From Alistipes senegalensis (GTDB lineage: Bacteria; Bacteroidota; Bacteroidia; Bacteroidales; Rikenellaceae), in assembly GCA_023664045.1 (NCBI GenBank), contig JAMPGH010000001.1, forward strand, positions 226,146 to 290,145: a DNA stretch of 64,000 nt, written 5' to 3'. Under the pieces are notes generated by a model. The model saw only the letters and a list, made by a program, of their open reading frames with translations, made no database searches and was not told where the DNA came from. Within the stretch, counting starts at the first letter, position 1. Each line of letters opens with the position of its first letter. Positions 17,013-26,406 of the stretch are shown here, piece by piece. The position numbers and the translations under genes are program-made.

Positions 17013-17527
17013 TCGAAGAACCGCCACAGCACCACGCCGCCCGAGACCGAAACGTTGATCGAGTGCTTGGTGCCGGCCTGCGGAATCTCGATGGCGCCGT
17101 GGCAGCGGTCGACGACCTGCTGCCCTACGCCCTCGACCTCGTTGCCGAAGACCAGCGCGTAGCGCACCTCCGGCCGGGGCTCGAACTTTTCGAGCGACAC
17201 CGAACCCTCGACCTGCTCGACGGCCCAGATCTCGTAGCCCGCGGCCCGCAGTTGCTCGACGCACTCGCCGGTCGAGGCATGGCAACTCCACGGCACGGTC
17301 AGCTCGGCCCCCAAAGCCGTCTTGTGAATCTCGCGGGCCGGAGGTGCGGCCGTGATGCCGCACAGGGCGATATGCTCCACGGCGAAAGCATCGGACGTGC
17401 GGAAGAAAGCCCCGACGTTCTGTGCCGAGCGCACGTTGTCGAGCACCACGGTAACGGGCATCTTGGCCATTGCGGCATACTCCTCGGGCGTCGGACGGCC
17501 CAGTTCCTCGTTGGCAATTTTACGCAT
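16991..17527 (-). CDS. TrmH-family (SpoU) RNA 2'-O-methyltransferase
   Basis: A 178-residue SPOUT methyltransferase. The three family motifs are recognisable: [22 protein letters not shown] (motif 1), [13 protein letters not shown] (motif 2) and [19 protein letters not shown] (motif 3), which form the trefoil-knot AdoMet site. It lacks the extra N-terminal substrate-binding domain of RlmB, so it is probably a short TrmH/TrmL-type tRNA or rRNA ribose methylase; the exact target is not decided. Its last residues (EKLKMKN) and stop codon are encoded by an AT-rich repeat, suggesting the original C-terminus was replaced. Confidence 0.9.
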   Translation of the reverse strand: MRKIANEELGRPTPEEYAAMAKMPVTVVLDNVRSAQNVGAFFRTSDAFAVEHIALCGITAAPPAREIHKTALGAELTVPWSCHASTGECVEQLRAAGYEIWAVEQVEGSVSLEKFEPRPEVRYALVFGNEVEGVGQQVVDRCHGAIEIPQAGTKHSINVSVSGGVVLWRFFEKLKMKN

Positions 17528-17556
17528 GACGGTTCCTGCAATCTGTTTTCCGGGGT

Positions 17557-17564
17557 CAAAAGTA
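17557..17564 (-). promoter_or_regulatory. Promoter -7 box for the TrmH-family gene
   Basis: TACTTTTG on the minus strand is a perfect TAnnTTTG box, 30 bases upstream of the methyltransferase ATG, within a divergent promoter region. Confidence 0.6.
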
Positions 17565-17585
17565 ACAAATAAAAAATATTTTATC

Positions 17586-17593
17586 TATTTTTG
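17586..17593 (+). promoter_or_regulatory. Promoter -7 box for the 17617 gene
   Basis: TATTTTTG matches TAnnTTTG exactly and lies 23 bases before the ATG at 17617. The surrounding AT-rich 17560-17600 segment serves both divergent genes. Confidence 0.55.
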
Positions 17594-17616
17594 GGGGTTC
17601 AAAACCTACCTCGGAG

Positions 17617-18705
17617 ATGACCCTGAAAAAGATCGTTCTGCTGCTGCTCTGCGCCGTCGCCGCGACGACGGCACGCGCGCAGGAGCTGATCGCAGGCGCG
17701 GATTTCACCGTCCGGTTCGACAACCGCGAATACGCAGCCAACTCTTTCGGCGAGCCGCAGACCCTCTTCAGCGCCCGCCTCACACCCCGCATCGGCGTGG
17801 AGTGGGAGCGGAAAAACCGCCTGATCGTCGCGGTCGACCTGCTGCAGAACTTCGGCGAGAAGAACCGCTTTCTGTCGGATGTCCGGCCGCTGGTCTACTA
17901 CCGGTTCGACACGCCGAACGTGCGGGCCGCCGCCGGTATTTTCGACCGCAAGGAGCTGGAGGGCGACTATTCGAGGGCCTTCTTCAGCGATTCGACGGCA
18001 TTCTACCACAACCGGATGTCGGGTTTCCTGGGCCGCTACGTCTCCACGTCGCGCCCCGAGACCTACGTCGAGCTGGCCCTCGACTGGGAAGGCATGTACT
18101 CGCACGCCTCGCGCGAGAAGTTCCGCATCCTCTCGGCCGGCCGCTACACGACGGACCGGGGATTCTACTTCGGATATGCCCTCTCGGTGTTCCATTTCGC
18201 CGGCCGCGAAGGCAACAAGAACGTTACGGACAACATGCTGCTGAACCCCTATGCCGGCTGGAAATTCGACGCCTATCTGAATTTCGACATCCGGGCGAAC
18301 TTCCTCTTCGCGCCGCAACGCGGCCGCAGCGTGGACAACGCATGGCAGACCCCCTGCGGCGGGCAGCTGGACATCGCGATCCGCAAATGGGGCGTGAAGA
18401 TCGAAAACGACCTCTACGTGGGCGCGAATCTCCAGCCCCTGCGCAACTGTGTCTCCGACCCCTCGCTCGGCCTGACCTACGGGCAGGAGGGGCTCTACGC
18501 CGGCGAGAGCTTCTACGCCACGACCGAACATATCTACAACCGCACGTGGATCGGCTACGAACGCACCTTCTTCCGGGGCACCTTAGGCATCGAAGCGGGC
18601 ATGGTATTCCACTACGACGGCACGGCGACGGGCACGCAGCAGGTGGTGCGGCTCACGGTAGACATCGAAAGACTTTTCAACACGAAGACCAAAAAGAGAG
18701 ACTGA
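17617..18705 (+). CDS. Hypothetical secreted protein, probable outer-membrane beta-barrel
   Basis: 362 residues with a clear Sec signal ([19 protein letters not shown]). I do not recognise a named family. The mature protein alternates short amphipathic strands with aromatic girdle residues (for example [32 protein letters not shown] and [18 protein letters not shown]), typical of a porin-like barrel of perhaps 12-16 strands, and the last strand ends [12 protein letters not shown]. It lies directly upstream of glnS with only 5 bases between them, so the two are likely cotranscribed, although a functional link is not obvious. A structural or transport role in the outer membrane is inferred. Confidence 0.6.
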   Translation: MTLKKIVLLLLCAVAATTARAQELIAGADFTVRFDNREYAANSFGEPQTLFSARLTPRIGVEWERKNRLIVAVDLLQNFGEKNRFLSDVRPLVYYRFDTPNVRAAAGIFDRKELEGDYSRAFFSDSTAFYHNRMSGFLGRYVSTSRPETYVELALDWEGMYSHASREKFRILSAGRYTTDRGFYFGYALSVFHFAGREGNKNVTDNMLLNPYAGWKFDAYLNFDIRANFLFAPQRGRSVDNAWQTPCGGQLDIAIRKWGVKIENDLYVGANLQPLRNCVSDPSLGLTYGQEGLYAGESFYATTEHIYNRTWIGYERTFFRGTLGIEAGMVFHYDGTATGTQQVVRLTVDIERLFNTKTKKRD

Positions 18706-18710
18706 AAGAT

Positions 18711-20387
<1,677 letters not shown>

Positions 20388-20410
20388 CCTTTCCGGGGCC
20401 TGCAAAAGAG

Positions 20411-20445
20411 ACCGCCGCTGCCTGAGGTAGCGGCGGTTGTATTTG
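20411..20445 (+). terminator. Intrinsic terminator after glnS
   Basis: ACCGCCGCT ... AGCGGCGGT stem with a loop of about 9 bases, followed by TTGTATTT. It lies 24 bases after the glnS stop and just before the convergent GT2 gene end. Confidence 0.8.
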
Positions 20446-20459
20446 AAACCTGCCCGGCT

Positions 20460-21473
20460 CTACATCATCCTGCCGAAAGTCCGGCGTCCGAGCAGATACC
20501 TGAGCAGGAGCGATCCCCGATAGATCTGCGTGCGGGCACTCCCGACCTGCGACCGTCGGATCGCCTGCCGCTTGCTCCTCAACGCAGGATGCCACTTCAG
20601 AAAATCGCGCCATGCGCGGAAGACGGCGCAGAACGCACCGCACCGTCCCTGCAGCAGGTAGGAGGCGGCAGCCAGCAGATCGAGCATCGGCCGCACGACG
20701 GCCGCCACGGCCCGCTGTCCCGGCGAAGCGCACTTGTAGAGCATCGCGAGGTTGTTGCGATGGTTGAAGAAGACTTTGGTCGGCGAATCGGTCGACAAGG
20801 TGCCGCCCCCCAGATGATAGACGACGCTCTGCGGCACGATCCGCACCCGCCAGCCGGCCAGCTGCATGCGCCAGCAGAGGTCGATCTCCTCCATGTGGGC
20901 GAAGAAGTCGTCGTCGAAGCCGCCCAACGCATGGAACGCCTCGGCACGACAGCAGAACGCGGCGCCCGAGACCCAGAAGACATCGCGCTCGTCGTCGTAC
21001 TGTCCCCGGTCGAACTCCACGGTGCGGAGCATCCGGCCGCGGCAGAACGGATAACCCAGAAAATCGATGTAACCGCCCGCAGCGCCGGCGTATTCGAACT
21101 TCGACCGCTCGGCGTCGGCCCGCAGCTTCGGAGCGACGGCCGCGACGTCGGGATGGCGGTCGAGGCACCCGATCAGCGGTTCGAGCCATCCGGCTGGCGT
21201 ATCGACGTCGGAATTGAGCAGCACGTAGTAATCTGCTTCGATCCGCCGCAGCGCCCGGTTGTACCCCCCGGCAAAACCGTAGTTGCGATCCAGCCGCAGC
21301 ACTTCGACCGACGGGAACTCGCGCTGCAGCACCCCGACCGAGTCGTCCGACGATCCGTTGTCGGCCACGACCACGCCGACCCCCTCCGGTGCTGCTGCGA
21401 CGACGCCCGGCAGATAGCGCCGCAGATGCGCGACGCCGTTCCAGTTGAGTATGACGATCTTGACAAGAGGCAT
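20460..21473 (-). CDS. Family 2 glycosyltransferase
   Basis: 337 residues with a GT-A fold N-terminal domain: VKIVILNWNGVAHLRRYL, the nucleotide-sugar motif VVADNGSSDDSV, the DXD-type LLNSDVDTPAGW, and the acceptor-side FWVSGAAFCCRAEAF followed by FDDDFFAHMEEIDLCWR. This is the rhamnosyltransferase/WcaA-like group of inverting GT2 enzymes that build surface polysaccharides or lipid-linked glycans. The ATG at 21473 was preferred to one 14 codons upstream because it places the family start (MPLVKIVILNW) at the N-terminus. It is the last gene of a minus-strand group after the LpxL-like acyltransferase, so a role in LPS or another surface glycan is plausible. Confidence 0.88.
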   Translation of the reverse strand: MPLVKIVILNWNGVAHLRRYLPGVVAAAPEGVGVVVADNGSSDDSVGVLQREFPSVEVLRLDRNYGFAGGYNRALRRIEADYYVLLNSDVDTPAGWLEPLIGCLDRHPDVAAVAPKLRADAERSKFEYAGAAGGYIDFLGYPFCRGRMLRTVEFDRGQYDDERDVFWVSGAAFCCRAEAFHALGGFDDDFFAHMEEIDLCWRMQLAGWRVRIVPQSVVYHLGGGTLSTDSPTKVFFNHRNNLAMLYKCASPGQRAVAAVVRPMLDLLAAASYLLQGRCGAFCAVFRAWRDFLKWHPALRSKRQAIRRSQVGSARTQIYRGSLLLRYLLGRRTFGRMM

Positions 21474-21542
21474 AAGCGAAGAGTCGGTTTCCCGGAACCG
21501 GAAGCGAGAACTCACTTTCCGGGGTCCGGAACAGCATTTCGA

Positions 21543-22457
21543 TTATTTTTCATCCCGTTTGTGTTTCCAGCGGCGGTGCGACCACATCCAAAGTTCGGGC
21601 CGCTCGCGGATCATCGCCTCCAGCCGCTCCACGTAACGGGCCGTGATTTCGTTCTCGGCGACCTCCTCCGCACCATCGTAGATCATCTCGAACGACATGC
21701 GGTAACGTCCCCGCCGCAACCGCTCCATACGGGTAAAATAGACCGGCAGACGGAACTTGAGGGCCAGCTTTTCGCCCCCGTCGAAGAAGATCGTATCCTG
21801 ATTGAGAAACGAGAACCAGTGGCTGTTGGGTCGCCGCGGCGGATTCTGATCGGCGATCAGCCCCAGTCCCATGTTCTTGCCCCCGAGGCCGGTTTCGCGG
21901 TGGCGGAGATAGAAGCGCACGCACTCCTTCATGGCGACCGTCGTCGCATAGGGCGAATTGCGCAACCGCAGATAGAGCTGCTCCATGACGGGATCGTGCA
22001 ACGGATGATAGACCGCCACGACCATCTGCGACGGCTCGTAAAGGCCCCAGAAAGAACAATACTCCCAGCATCCGAAATGGGCGAGCATGGCGATCCAGTC
22101 GCGGCCGCAGACGCGCTCCCGATGTTCCTCCAACCCCTCGATGACGAGCATCCTGCGCGCCTTGTCGGCACTGCAGCGGGCCAGATCGACGGTATCGACG
22201 AAGATCTCCGCCAACGTACGGTAGAACTTGCGCCGGATCGACCGCAGCTCGCGTTCGCTCTTTTCGGGGAACGAATTGCGCAGATTCGTCCGCACGACCT
22301 TCATCCGGTAACGCAGCACGTAATAAAGCAGGAAGAAAAGGAGGTTTTCGACGATGTGATATTTGAACCAGTAAGGCATGGCGGCGAACAAGCGCATGCC
22401 GCCCCACAAGGTTTCCAGCCGGATACGCTGCCACAGGGTCAACTCGGGAGTTTCCAT
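21543..22457 (-). CDS. LpxL/HtrB-like lysophospholipid acyltransferase
   Basis: 304 residues. A single N-terminal hydrophobic anchor (FKYHIVENLLFFLLYYVL) precedes the acyltransferase core with the catalytic H-x4-E pattern HFGCWE (His127, Glu132), a VAVYHPLHDPVMEQL block, GLIADQNPPRR and a C-terminal MWSHRRWK. These match late acyltransferases that add secondary acyl chains to lipid A. Bacteroidota usually have one such enzyme, and this one is likely to finish the penta-acylated lipid A. It ends 69 bases before the GT2 start and begins 7 bases after the DUF389 stop. Confidence 0.9.
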   Translation of the reverse strand: METPELTLWQRIRLETLWGGMRLFAAMPYWFKYHIVENLLFFLLYYVLRYRMKVVRTNLRNSFPEKSERELRSIRRKFYRTLAEIFVDTVDLARCSADKARRMLVIEGLEEHRERVCGRDWIAMLAHFGCWEYCSFWGLYEPSQMVVAVYHPLHDPVMEQLYLRLRNSPYATTVAMKECVRFYLRHRETGLGGKNMGLGLIADQNPPRRPNSHWFSFLNQDTIFFDGGEKLALKFRLPVYFTRMERLRRGRYRMSFEMIYDGAEEVAENEITARYVERLEAMIRERPELWMWSHRRWKHKRDEK

Positions 22458-22464
22458 ACGGGCG

Positions 22465-23853
22465 TCAGGGTTCGACGAAAAGTTTGACGTTATCGACCTT
22501 CGTGCGGATCCTCAGCCACCGCGACAAAGTTTCGCGATCGATGGGAACGGAGGGGTCGGAAAGGGTAACCACGCAGACGAGCGTCGTATCGCGCGGCGTG
22601 CCGTCGACCTCGAAAGTGATCCCCTTCATCAACGAAATGGCCGCCACGTCGGACATCATGGTGCCTACCTCGCGCGAAATGTCCTCGACCTCGACGTTGG
22701 TAACCCGATATCGGGCGAGCTGCGAGTTCATGCGCTCGATGCGCCGGTTCTTCTCGTCGAGCAATTCGGCATAGCTCCGCTGCAGGGAGGCTACGTCGAT
22801 CTTGTCCGACGAAGCGGCCTGCCGCACGATCAACTCGGTATTCTTGAGTCCGAAGCCGCTCAGCTGGGCCCGGGCATTCTCGATCGTCTCGTCGCTCAGC
22901 GGCTCGCCGACGAGCAACAGCTCGATATGCGAAGGCTCGCCCCGCCGGGCATACTGCCGGTCGGCCTCGATGACCCGGGTATGCGGGAACTGGAAGACCT
23001 GCCCCACATATTTGTCGGCCGCGGCTTCGAAAAGCGAAACCCGCACCATGCGAAAGCCGATGAAGATGCTGGGGATGAGCGTCAGCAGCGTGATGACCAG
23101 CATCGAGCGCCGGACGGTCCGTTCGCGCGACTTGTCGACGAACGCCCGCTTCTCGTAACGCAGGAAGCGCACCACGCCGAAAGTGGCCAGTGCGATGAAG
23201 ACCGAGTTGATGAAGAAGAGATAGAAAGCCCCGAGAAAGAAGCGCGGCTGTCCCGTCGCGATGCCGAAGCCGGCCGTGCAGAGGGGCGGAATGAGCGCCG
23301 TAGCGATGGCCACCCCGGGAATGACGGTCGACGTGCGGTCCTGCCGCGTCTGGGCCACCATGCCGGCCAGACCGCCGAACAGCGCGATCAGCACGTCGTA
23401 GGTGGTGGGCGTAGTCCGGGCCAGCAGTTCGCTGCTGTTGGCCGAGAGCGGCGAGAGGAAGAAGTAGACCGTCGAGGTGATGATCGCGACGATGAACATG
23501 AACAGCAGGTTGCGCAGCGACTTTTTCAACAGGTCGAAGTCGTTGATGCCCAACGACAGACCGACGCCCATGATCGGTCCCATGATGGGCGAGACGAGCA
23601 TGGCGCCGATGATGACGGCGGCCGAGTCGACGTTCAGGCCCAGCGAGGCGATCATCGTGGCGAAGATCAGCACCCACAGGTTGGCGCCGCGGAACTCCAC
23701 GCCTTTCGAAACGGCGGCGATCACCTCGTCGCGCTGCGCCTTGTCCTCGTCGAGGCTGAAGCGGTCGCGCAGAAACCCGCGCAGATCGCCCAGCCACGTC
23801 GCAAAAGAGCGCTTCATGCGGCCGCTGTCGCTATGATTCTTCGGATCTTTCAT
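22465..23853 (-). CDS. DUF389 family inner-membrane protein
   Basis: 462 residues. The N-terminal half has about seven membrane helices with the family signature FRGANLWVLIFATMIASLGL and VIIGAMLVSPIMGPIMGVGLSLG, later TALIPPLCTAGFGIATG. The C-terminal third (from about 290) is hydrophilic and alpha/beta in character, ending VDNVKLFVEP. The function of the family is unestablished; ion-channel-like or stress roles have been suggested. Its first four bases overlap the rsmI stop (ATGA), so translation is coupled to that gene. Confidence 0.9.
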   Translation of the reverse strand: MKDPKNHSDSGRMKRSFATWLGDLRGFLRDRFSLDEDKAQRDEVIAAVSKGVEFRGANLWVLIFATMIASLGLNVDSAAVIIGAMLVSPIMGPIMGVGLSLGINDFDLLKKSLRNLLFMFIVAIITSTVYFFLSPLSANSSELLARTTPTTYDVLIALFGGLAGMVAQTRQDRTSTVIPGVAIATALIPPLCTAGFGIATGQPRFFLGAFYLFFINSVFIALATFGVVRFLRYEKRAFVDKSRERTVRRSMLVITLLTLIPSIFIGFRMVRVSLFEAAADKYVGQVFQFPHTRVIEADRQYARRGEPSHIELLLVGEPLSDETIENARAQLSGFGLKNTELIVRQAASSDKIDVASLQRSYAELLDEKNRRIERMNSQLARYRVTNVEVEDISREVGTMMSDVAAISLMKGITFEVDGTPRDTTLVCVVTLSDPSVPIDRETLSRWLRIRTKVDNVKLFVEP

Positions 23854-24572
23854 GATTCGTTGTTTTCGGATTCGGCCGGCTCCCCGCCCCGGCGTGCGGA
23901 CTTGGGCCGTCCGGCCACGACGATCACGAACTCGCCCTTAGGCTCCGTAGTCCGGAAATGGGAAAGCACCTCGGCCACCGTGCCGCGCACGGTTTGCTCG
24001 AATTTCTTGGTCAGCTCGCGCGAGACGGAGACCCGACGTTCGGGCCCGAAGACCTCGGCCAGCTGCTCCAGACACTTGACGACGCGGTAGGGCGACTCGT
24101 AGAAAATCATCGTCCGCTCCTCGTCGGCGAGCGACTGCAGATGCTTGGCACGCCCCTTCTTCTGGGGCAGGAAACCCTCGAAGCAGAAACGGTCGCACGG
24201 AAACCCGCTCTGCACCAACGCCGGAATGGCGGCCGTGGCGCCGGGCAGGGTCTCGACCTCGATGCCCTGCTCGATGCAGGTACGCACCAGCAGAAATCCC
24301 GGATCGGAGATACCGGGCGTACCGGCATCGGAGACCAGCGCCGCATTGCGCCCGGCCGCGATCGTCTCGGCGACCAGCCGCACGGTGGCGTGCTCGTTGA
24401 ACTTATGATGCGAATGGAGTTTTTTTTCGATGCCGAGGTGGCGCAGGAGGAACGACGTGGTACGCGTATCCTCGGCCAGTATGAAGTCCACCTCGCGCAA
24501 TATGCCGACGGCCCGCACCGTGATGTCGTCCAGATTGCCGATCGGCGTGGGTACGATGTAGAGCTTGGCCAT
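23850..24572 (-). CDS. rsmI: 16S rRNA (cytidine1402-2'-O)-methyltransferase
   Basis: A 240-residue tetrapyrrole-methylase-fold enzyme that methylates the ribose of C1402 in the decoding centre of 16S rRNA. Motifs are clear: LYIVPTPIGNLDDITVRA at the N-terminus, ILAEDTRTTSFLLRHLGI, ALVSDAGTPGISDPGF (the AdoMet-binding loop), and GFPCDRFCFEGFLP. Three bases separate it from the upstream disordered-protein gene, and it overlaps the DUF389 gene by four. Length is slightly short of the E. coli enzyme (286), lacking the C-terminal extension. Confidence 0.95.
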   Translation of the reverse strand: MAKLYIVPTPIGNLDDITVRAVGILREVDFILAEDTRTTSFLLRHLGIEKKLHSHHKFNEHATVRLVAETIAAGRNAALVSDAGTPGISDPGFLLVRTCIEQGIEVETLPGATAAIPALVQSGFPCDRFCFEGFLPQKKGRAKHLQSLADEERTMIFYESPYRVVKCLEQLAEVFGPERRVSVSRELTKKFEQTVRGTVAEVLSHFRTTEPKGEFVIVVAGRPKSARRGGEPAESENNES

Positions 24573-24575
24573 CGG

Positions 24576-26090
24576 CTATGCGAATTTGCGTTCGAGCAGC
24601 TCCATCACCAGCTTCGCGCTGTCGGACTCGGGATTCCACGAGAAATGCTCGGCGATGTAGATCATGCAGTCGTCGAGACTCTCCTGTGCGTTGAGCGCCT
24701 CGACGGTCGCGTCGAACAGGCTGCCGTCGCCTCCGAACAGGTCGCGGATCATCAGGAACTTGTCGTTGATGCCGATCGCCTGCCGCAGATCGACGATCGG
24801 AGCGCCCAGCCGCACGGAAGCGTGGGGTGCGGCGATCGTCTCGGCCAGCGTATGCACGTCCTGATTGATTACCTCGCCCAACACGTGCGTCTCGGGGTCG
24901 GAGACCGGCGCAGCGGCAATCGGCTCCTCGGTCCGCGCATCGAGCAACTCGATTTCGGGGTCCGGAGCTGCCGGAGATTCCGGTGCTACCGGTCGGGCAA
25001 CGCGGACATTCGGAGTATTCGATACGGCCGGCGCCGCGGCCGGCTCTTTGGGCAGACGCTCGGTCGCGGATGCAGGCGCCGCAGCCGGTGCCGGATCGTA
25101 GAGCGACATGATGACGCGCTGCTTATGGCGATGGCGCATCGCCGCATCGTCGGGGTCGAAGAGCGTAGGTACCTCTTCGGCCGGCGAAGTCGCGGCGACA
25201 TGCGGAATTTCGTCTTTGCCGATCTCCTTTATTTCAGCGGGAGCGGCGGAAACGGCCTGCCCGGAATCGGACGTCGATCCGGCGACCGGCTCGCGCACCG
25301 GAATCGGAGCGGCCGCGGGCTCGCTCGCGGGTGCAGGCTGAGGCACCGGAACGGGCTCGTCGGCAGGAACCCGGCGAGGCGCCGGCTCGGGAACCGGCCG
25401 GGGCTTCGGGATAATCAGAGGTCTCGGAGCCGATGTCGGGGCAGGAGCCGCCGCAGGCTGCGGAGCAGGGGCGGGCTTCCGGACCGGAGCAGGGGCCGGT
25501 GCGGGAGTCGGCGGAGGAGTCGGTTCTTTCTTGGGAACCGGGCCGACGAACGGATCGGGATCAGGAACGAATTCGATGATTTCGGGACCGTACTCCTCGT
25601 CTTCCTCCGGTTCGGAAAGAGGCGCCGGAGCGGCGGGATGCGCATGGGCGGCAGGAACCTTCTCCGCCCGGAGAGGTCGTTCGGGCTCGGCGGGTCGACG
25701 GAATCGCGGTTCGGCGTCGGCAGGCTGCGACTCCGCAGCCTCCGGTTCGGCGAACTCCTCGTCGTCGAGCGAAAGTACTTCGCTCAGATCGACCATTTCG
25801 ATATCCGGATCTTCGTACTCGACGGCCTCCACCCGGATCACGCGCCGAGGTTCTTCGACCGCCGGCGAAACGGGAGCCCCCGCCGCCGAAGATGCGGAAC
25901 CGGGCCGCACCGCCTTGTGAGCAGGCGGCAGAACCGCCGGACCTGCGCCGAACCGCAGCGTATCGTAGAGCATACGCAGTTTTTCGAGCGCCAGATCCCG
26001 CTCGAGGGGAGCGATGCGCTGCAGCGAAGGCCAGCCGGCGGCCAGCTCCGAGAGTTTCTGCAGTTCGCTCCTTATCTCTTTCAGATTCAT
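24576..26090 (-). CDS. Pro/Ala-rich largely disordered protein with conserved C-terminal domain, unknown function
   Basis: 504 residues, with no signal peptide. An N-terminal helical segment (NLKEIRSELQKLSELAAGWPSL) precedes about 300 residues of Pro/Ala/Glu-rich low complexity (for example APAPAPVRKPAPAPQP), which should be disordered. The C-terminal 80 or so residues are ordered-looking: VDLRQAIGINDKFLMIRDL, FDATVEALNAQESLDDCMIY and a last helix LVMELLERKFA. I recognise similar C-termini in Bacteroidota proteins beside rsmI but know of no function. The start at 26090 lies about 66 bases downstream of a predicted transcription start; longer in-frame starts lie at or above the promoter and were rejected. 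Confidence 0.75.
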   Translation of the reverse strand: MNLKEIRSELQKLSELAAGWPSLQRIAPLERDLALEKLRMLYDTLRFGAGPAVLPPAHKAVRPGSASSAAGAPVSPAVEEPRRVIRVEAVEYEDPDIEMVDLSEVLSLDDEEFAEPEAAESQPADAEPRFRRPAEPERPLRAEKVPAAHAHPAAPAPLSEPEEDEEYGPEIIEFVPDPDPFVGPVPKKEPTPPPTPAPAPAPVRKPAPAPQPAAAPAPTSAPRPLIIPKPRPVPEPAPRRVPADEPVPVPQPAPASEPAAAPIPVREPVAGSTSDSGQAVSAAPAEIKEIGKDEIPHVAATSPAEEVPTLFDPDDAAMRHRHKQRVIMSLYDPAPAAAPASATERLPKEPAAAPAVSNTPNVRVARPVAPESPAAPDPEIELLDARTEEPIAAAPVSDPETHVLGEVINQDVHTLAETIAAPHASVRLGAPIVDLRQAIGINDKFLMIRDLFGGDGSLFDATVEALNAQESLDDCMIYIAEHFSWNPESDSAKLVMELLERKFA

Positions 26091-26162
26091 CGTAGTTCGC
26101 AATCGTTTTTTGCGCCGCACCATCGGGAATGAATCCCCGCGCGAAAAAAATAAAGTCTCGTG

Positions 26163-26194
26163 CAAAGATAGTCAATTATCCGTTTCCGATCAAG
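26163..26194 (-). promoter_or_regulatory. Promoter of the 26090-20460 minus-strand operon
   Basis: On the minus strand a CTTG box and a perfect -7 box TATCTTTG are separated by 20 bases. The likely start near 26156 gives a leader of about 66 bases before the disordered-protein gene and would drive rsmI, DUF389, the acyltransferase and possibly the GT2. Confidence 0.65.
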
Positions 26195-26328
26195 CGATGA
26201 AGCCGATAATTTCGGCCGGCGCCGGAACGAAAGACCGAATCGCGTATGAAAAAGAACCCGGATGCCGCGAATTTCCGTATCTATCCGATCAAACGATCGA
26301 TCTCGAAGACTGAAAAACAACGATATTA

Positions 26329-26366
26329 AAAAACGCTGACGGGCATCTGCCCGCCAGCGTTTTTGC
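26329..26366 (-). terminator. Intrinsic terminator after the GH3 gene
   Basis: AAAAACGCTG ... CAGCGTTTTT with an inner GC-rich CGGGCA/TGCCCG stem, 41 bases beyond the minus-strand GH3 stop. The T-run on the minus strand suits PUL2; the A/T symmetry would let it work in both directions. Confidence 0.85.
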
Positions 26367-26406
26367 ATAGTCCGGAAAGCCGGGAACTCTCGGAACCGAG
26401 AGAAAG

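Larger units (their letters stand above)
26091..26406. other. 316-base intergenic region
   Basis: This gap holds the minus-strand promoter at 26163-26194 and the terminator of the GH3 gene at 26329-26366. The 26195-26328 part shows no convincing gene; a plus-strand open frame across it lacks codon bias and a promoter. Confidence 0.7.

Noticed and set aside
26091-26165. A longer form of the disordered protein beginning at 26165
   Set aside because: The start overlaps the predicted promoter (-7 box at 26170-26163), so it would not be in the transcript.
26166-26313. A small plus-strand open frame in the 26091-26406 gap
   Set aside because: No ribosome-binding signal or promoter, no codon bias like its neighbours, and it overlaps an opposing promoter.
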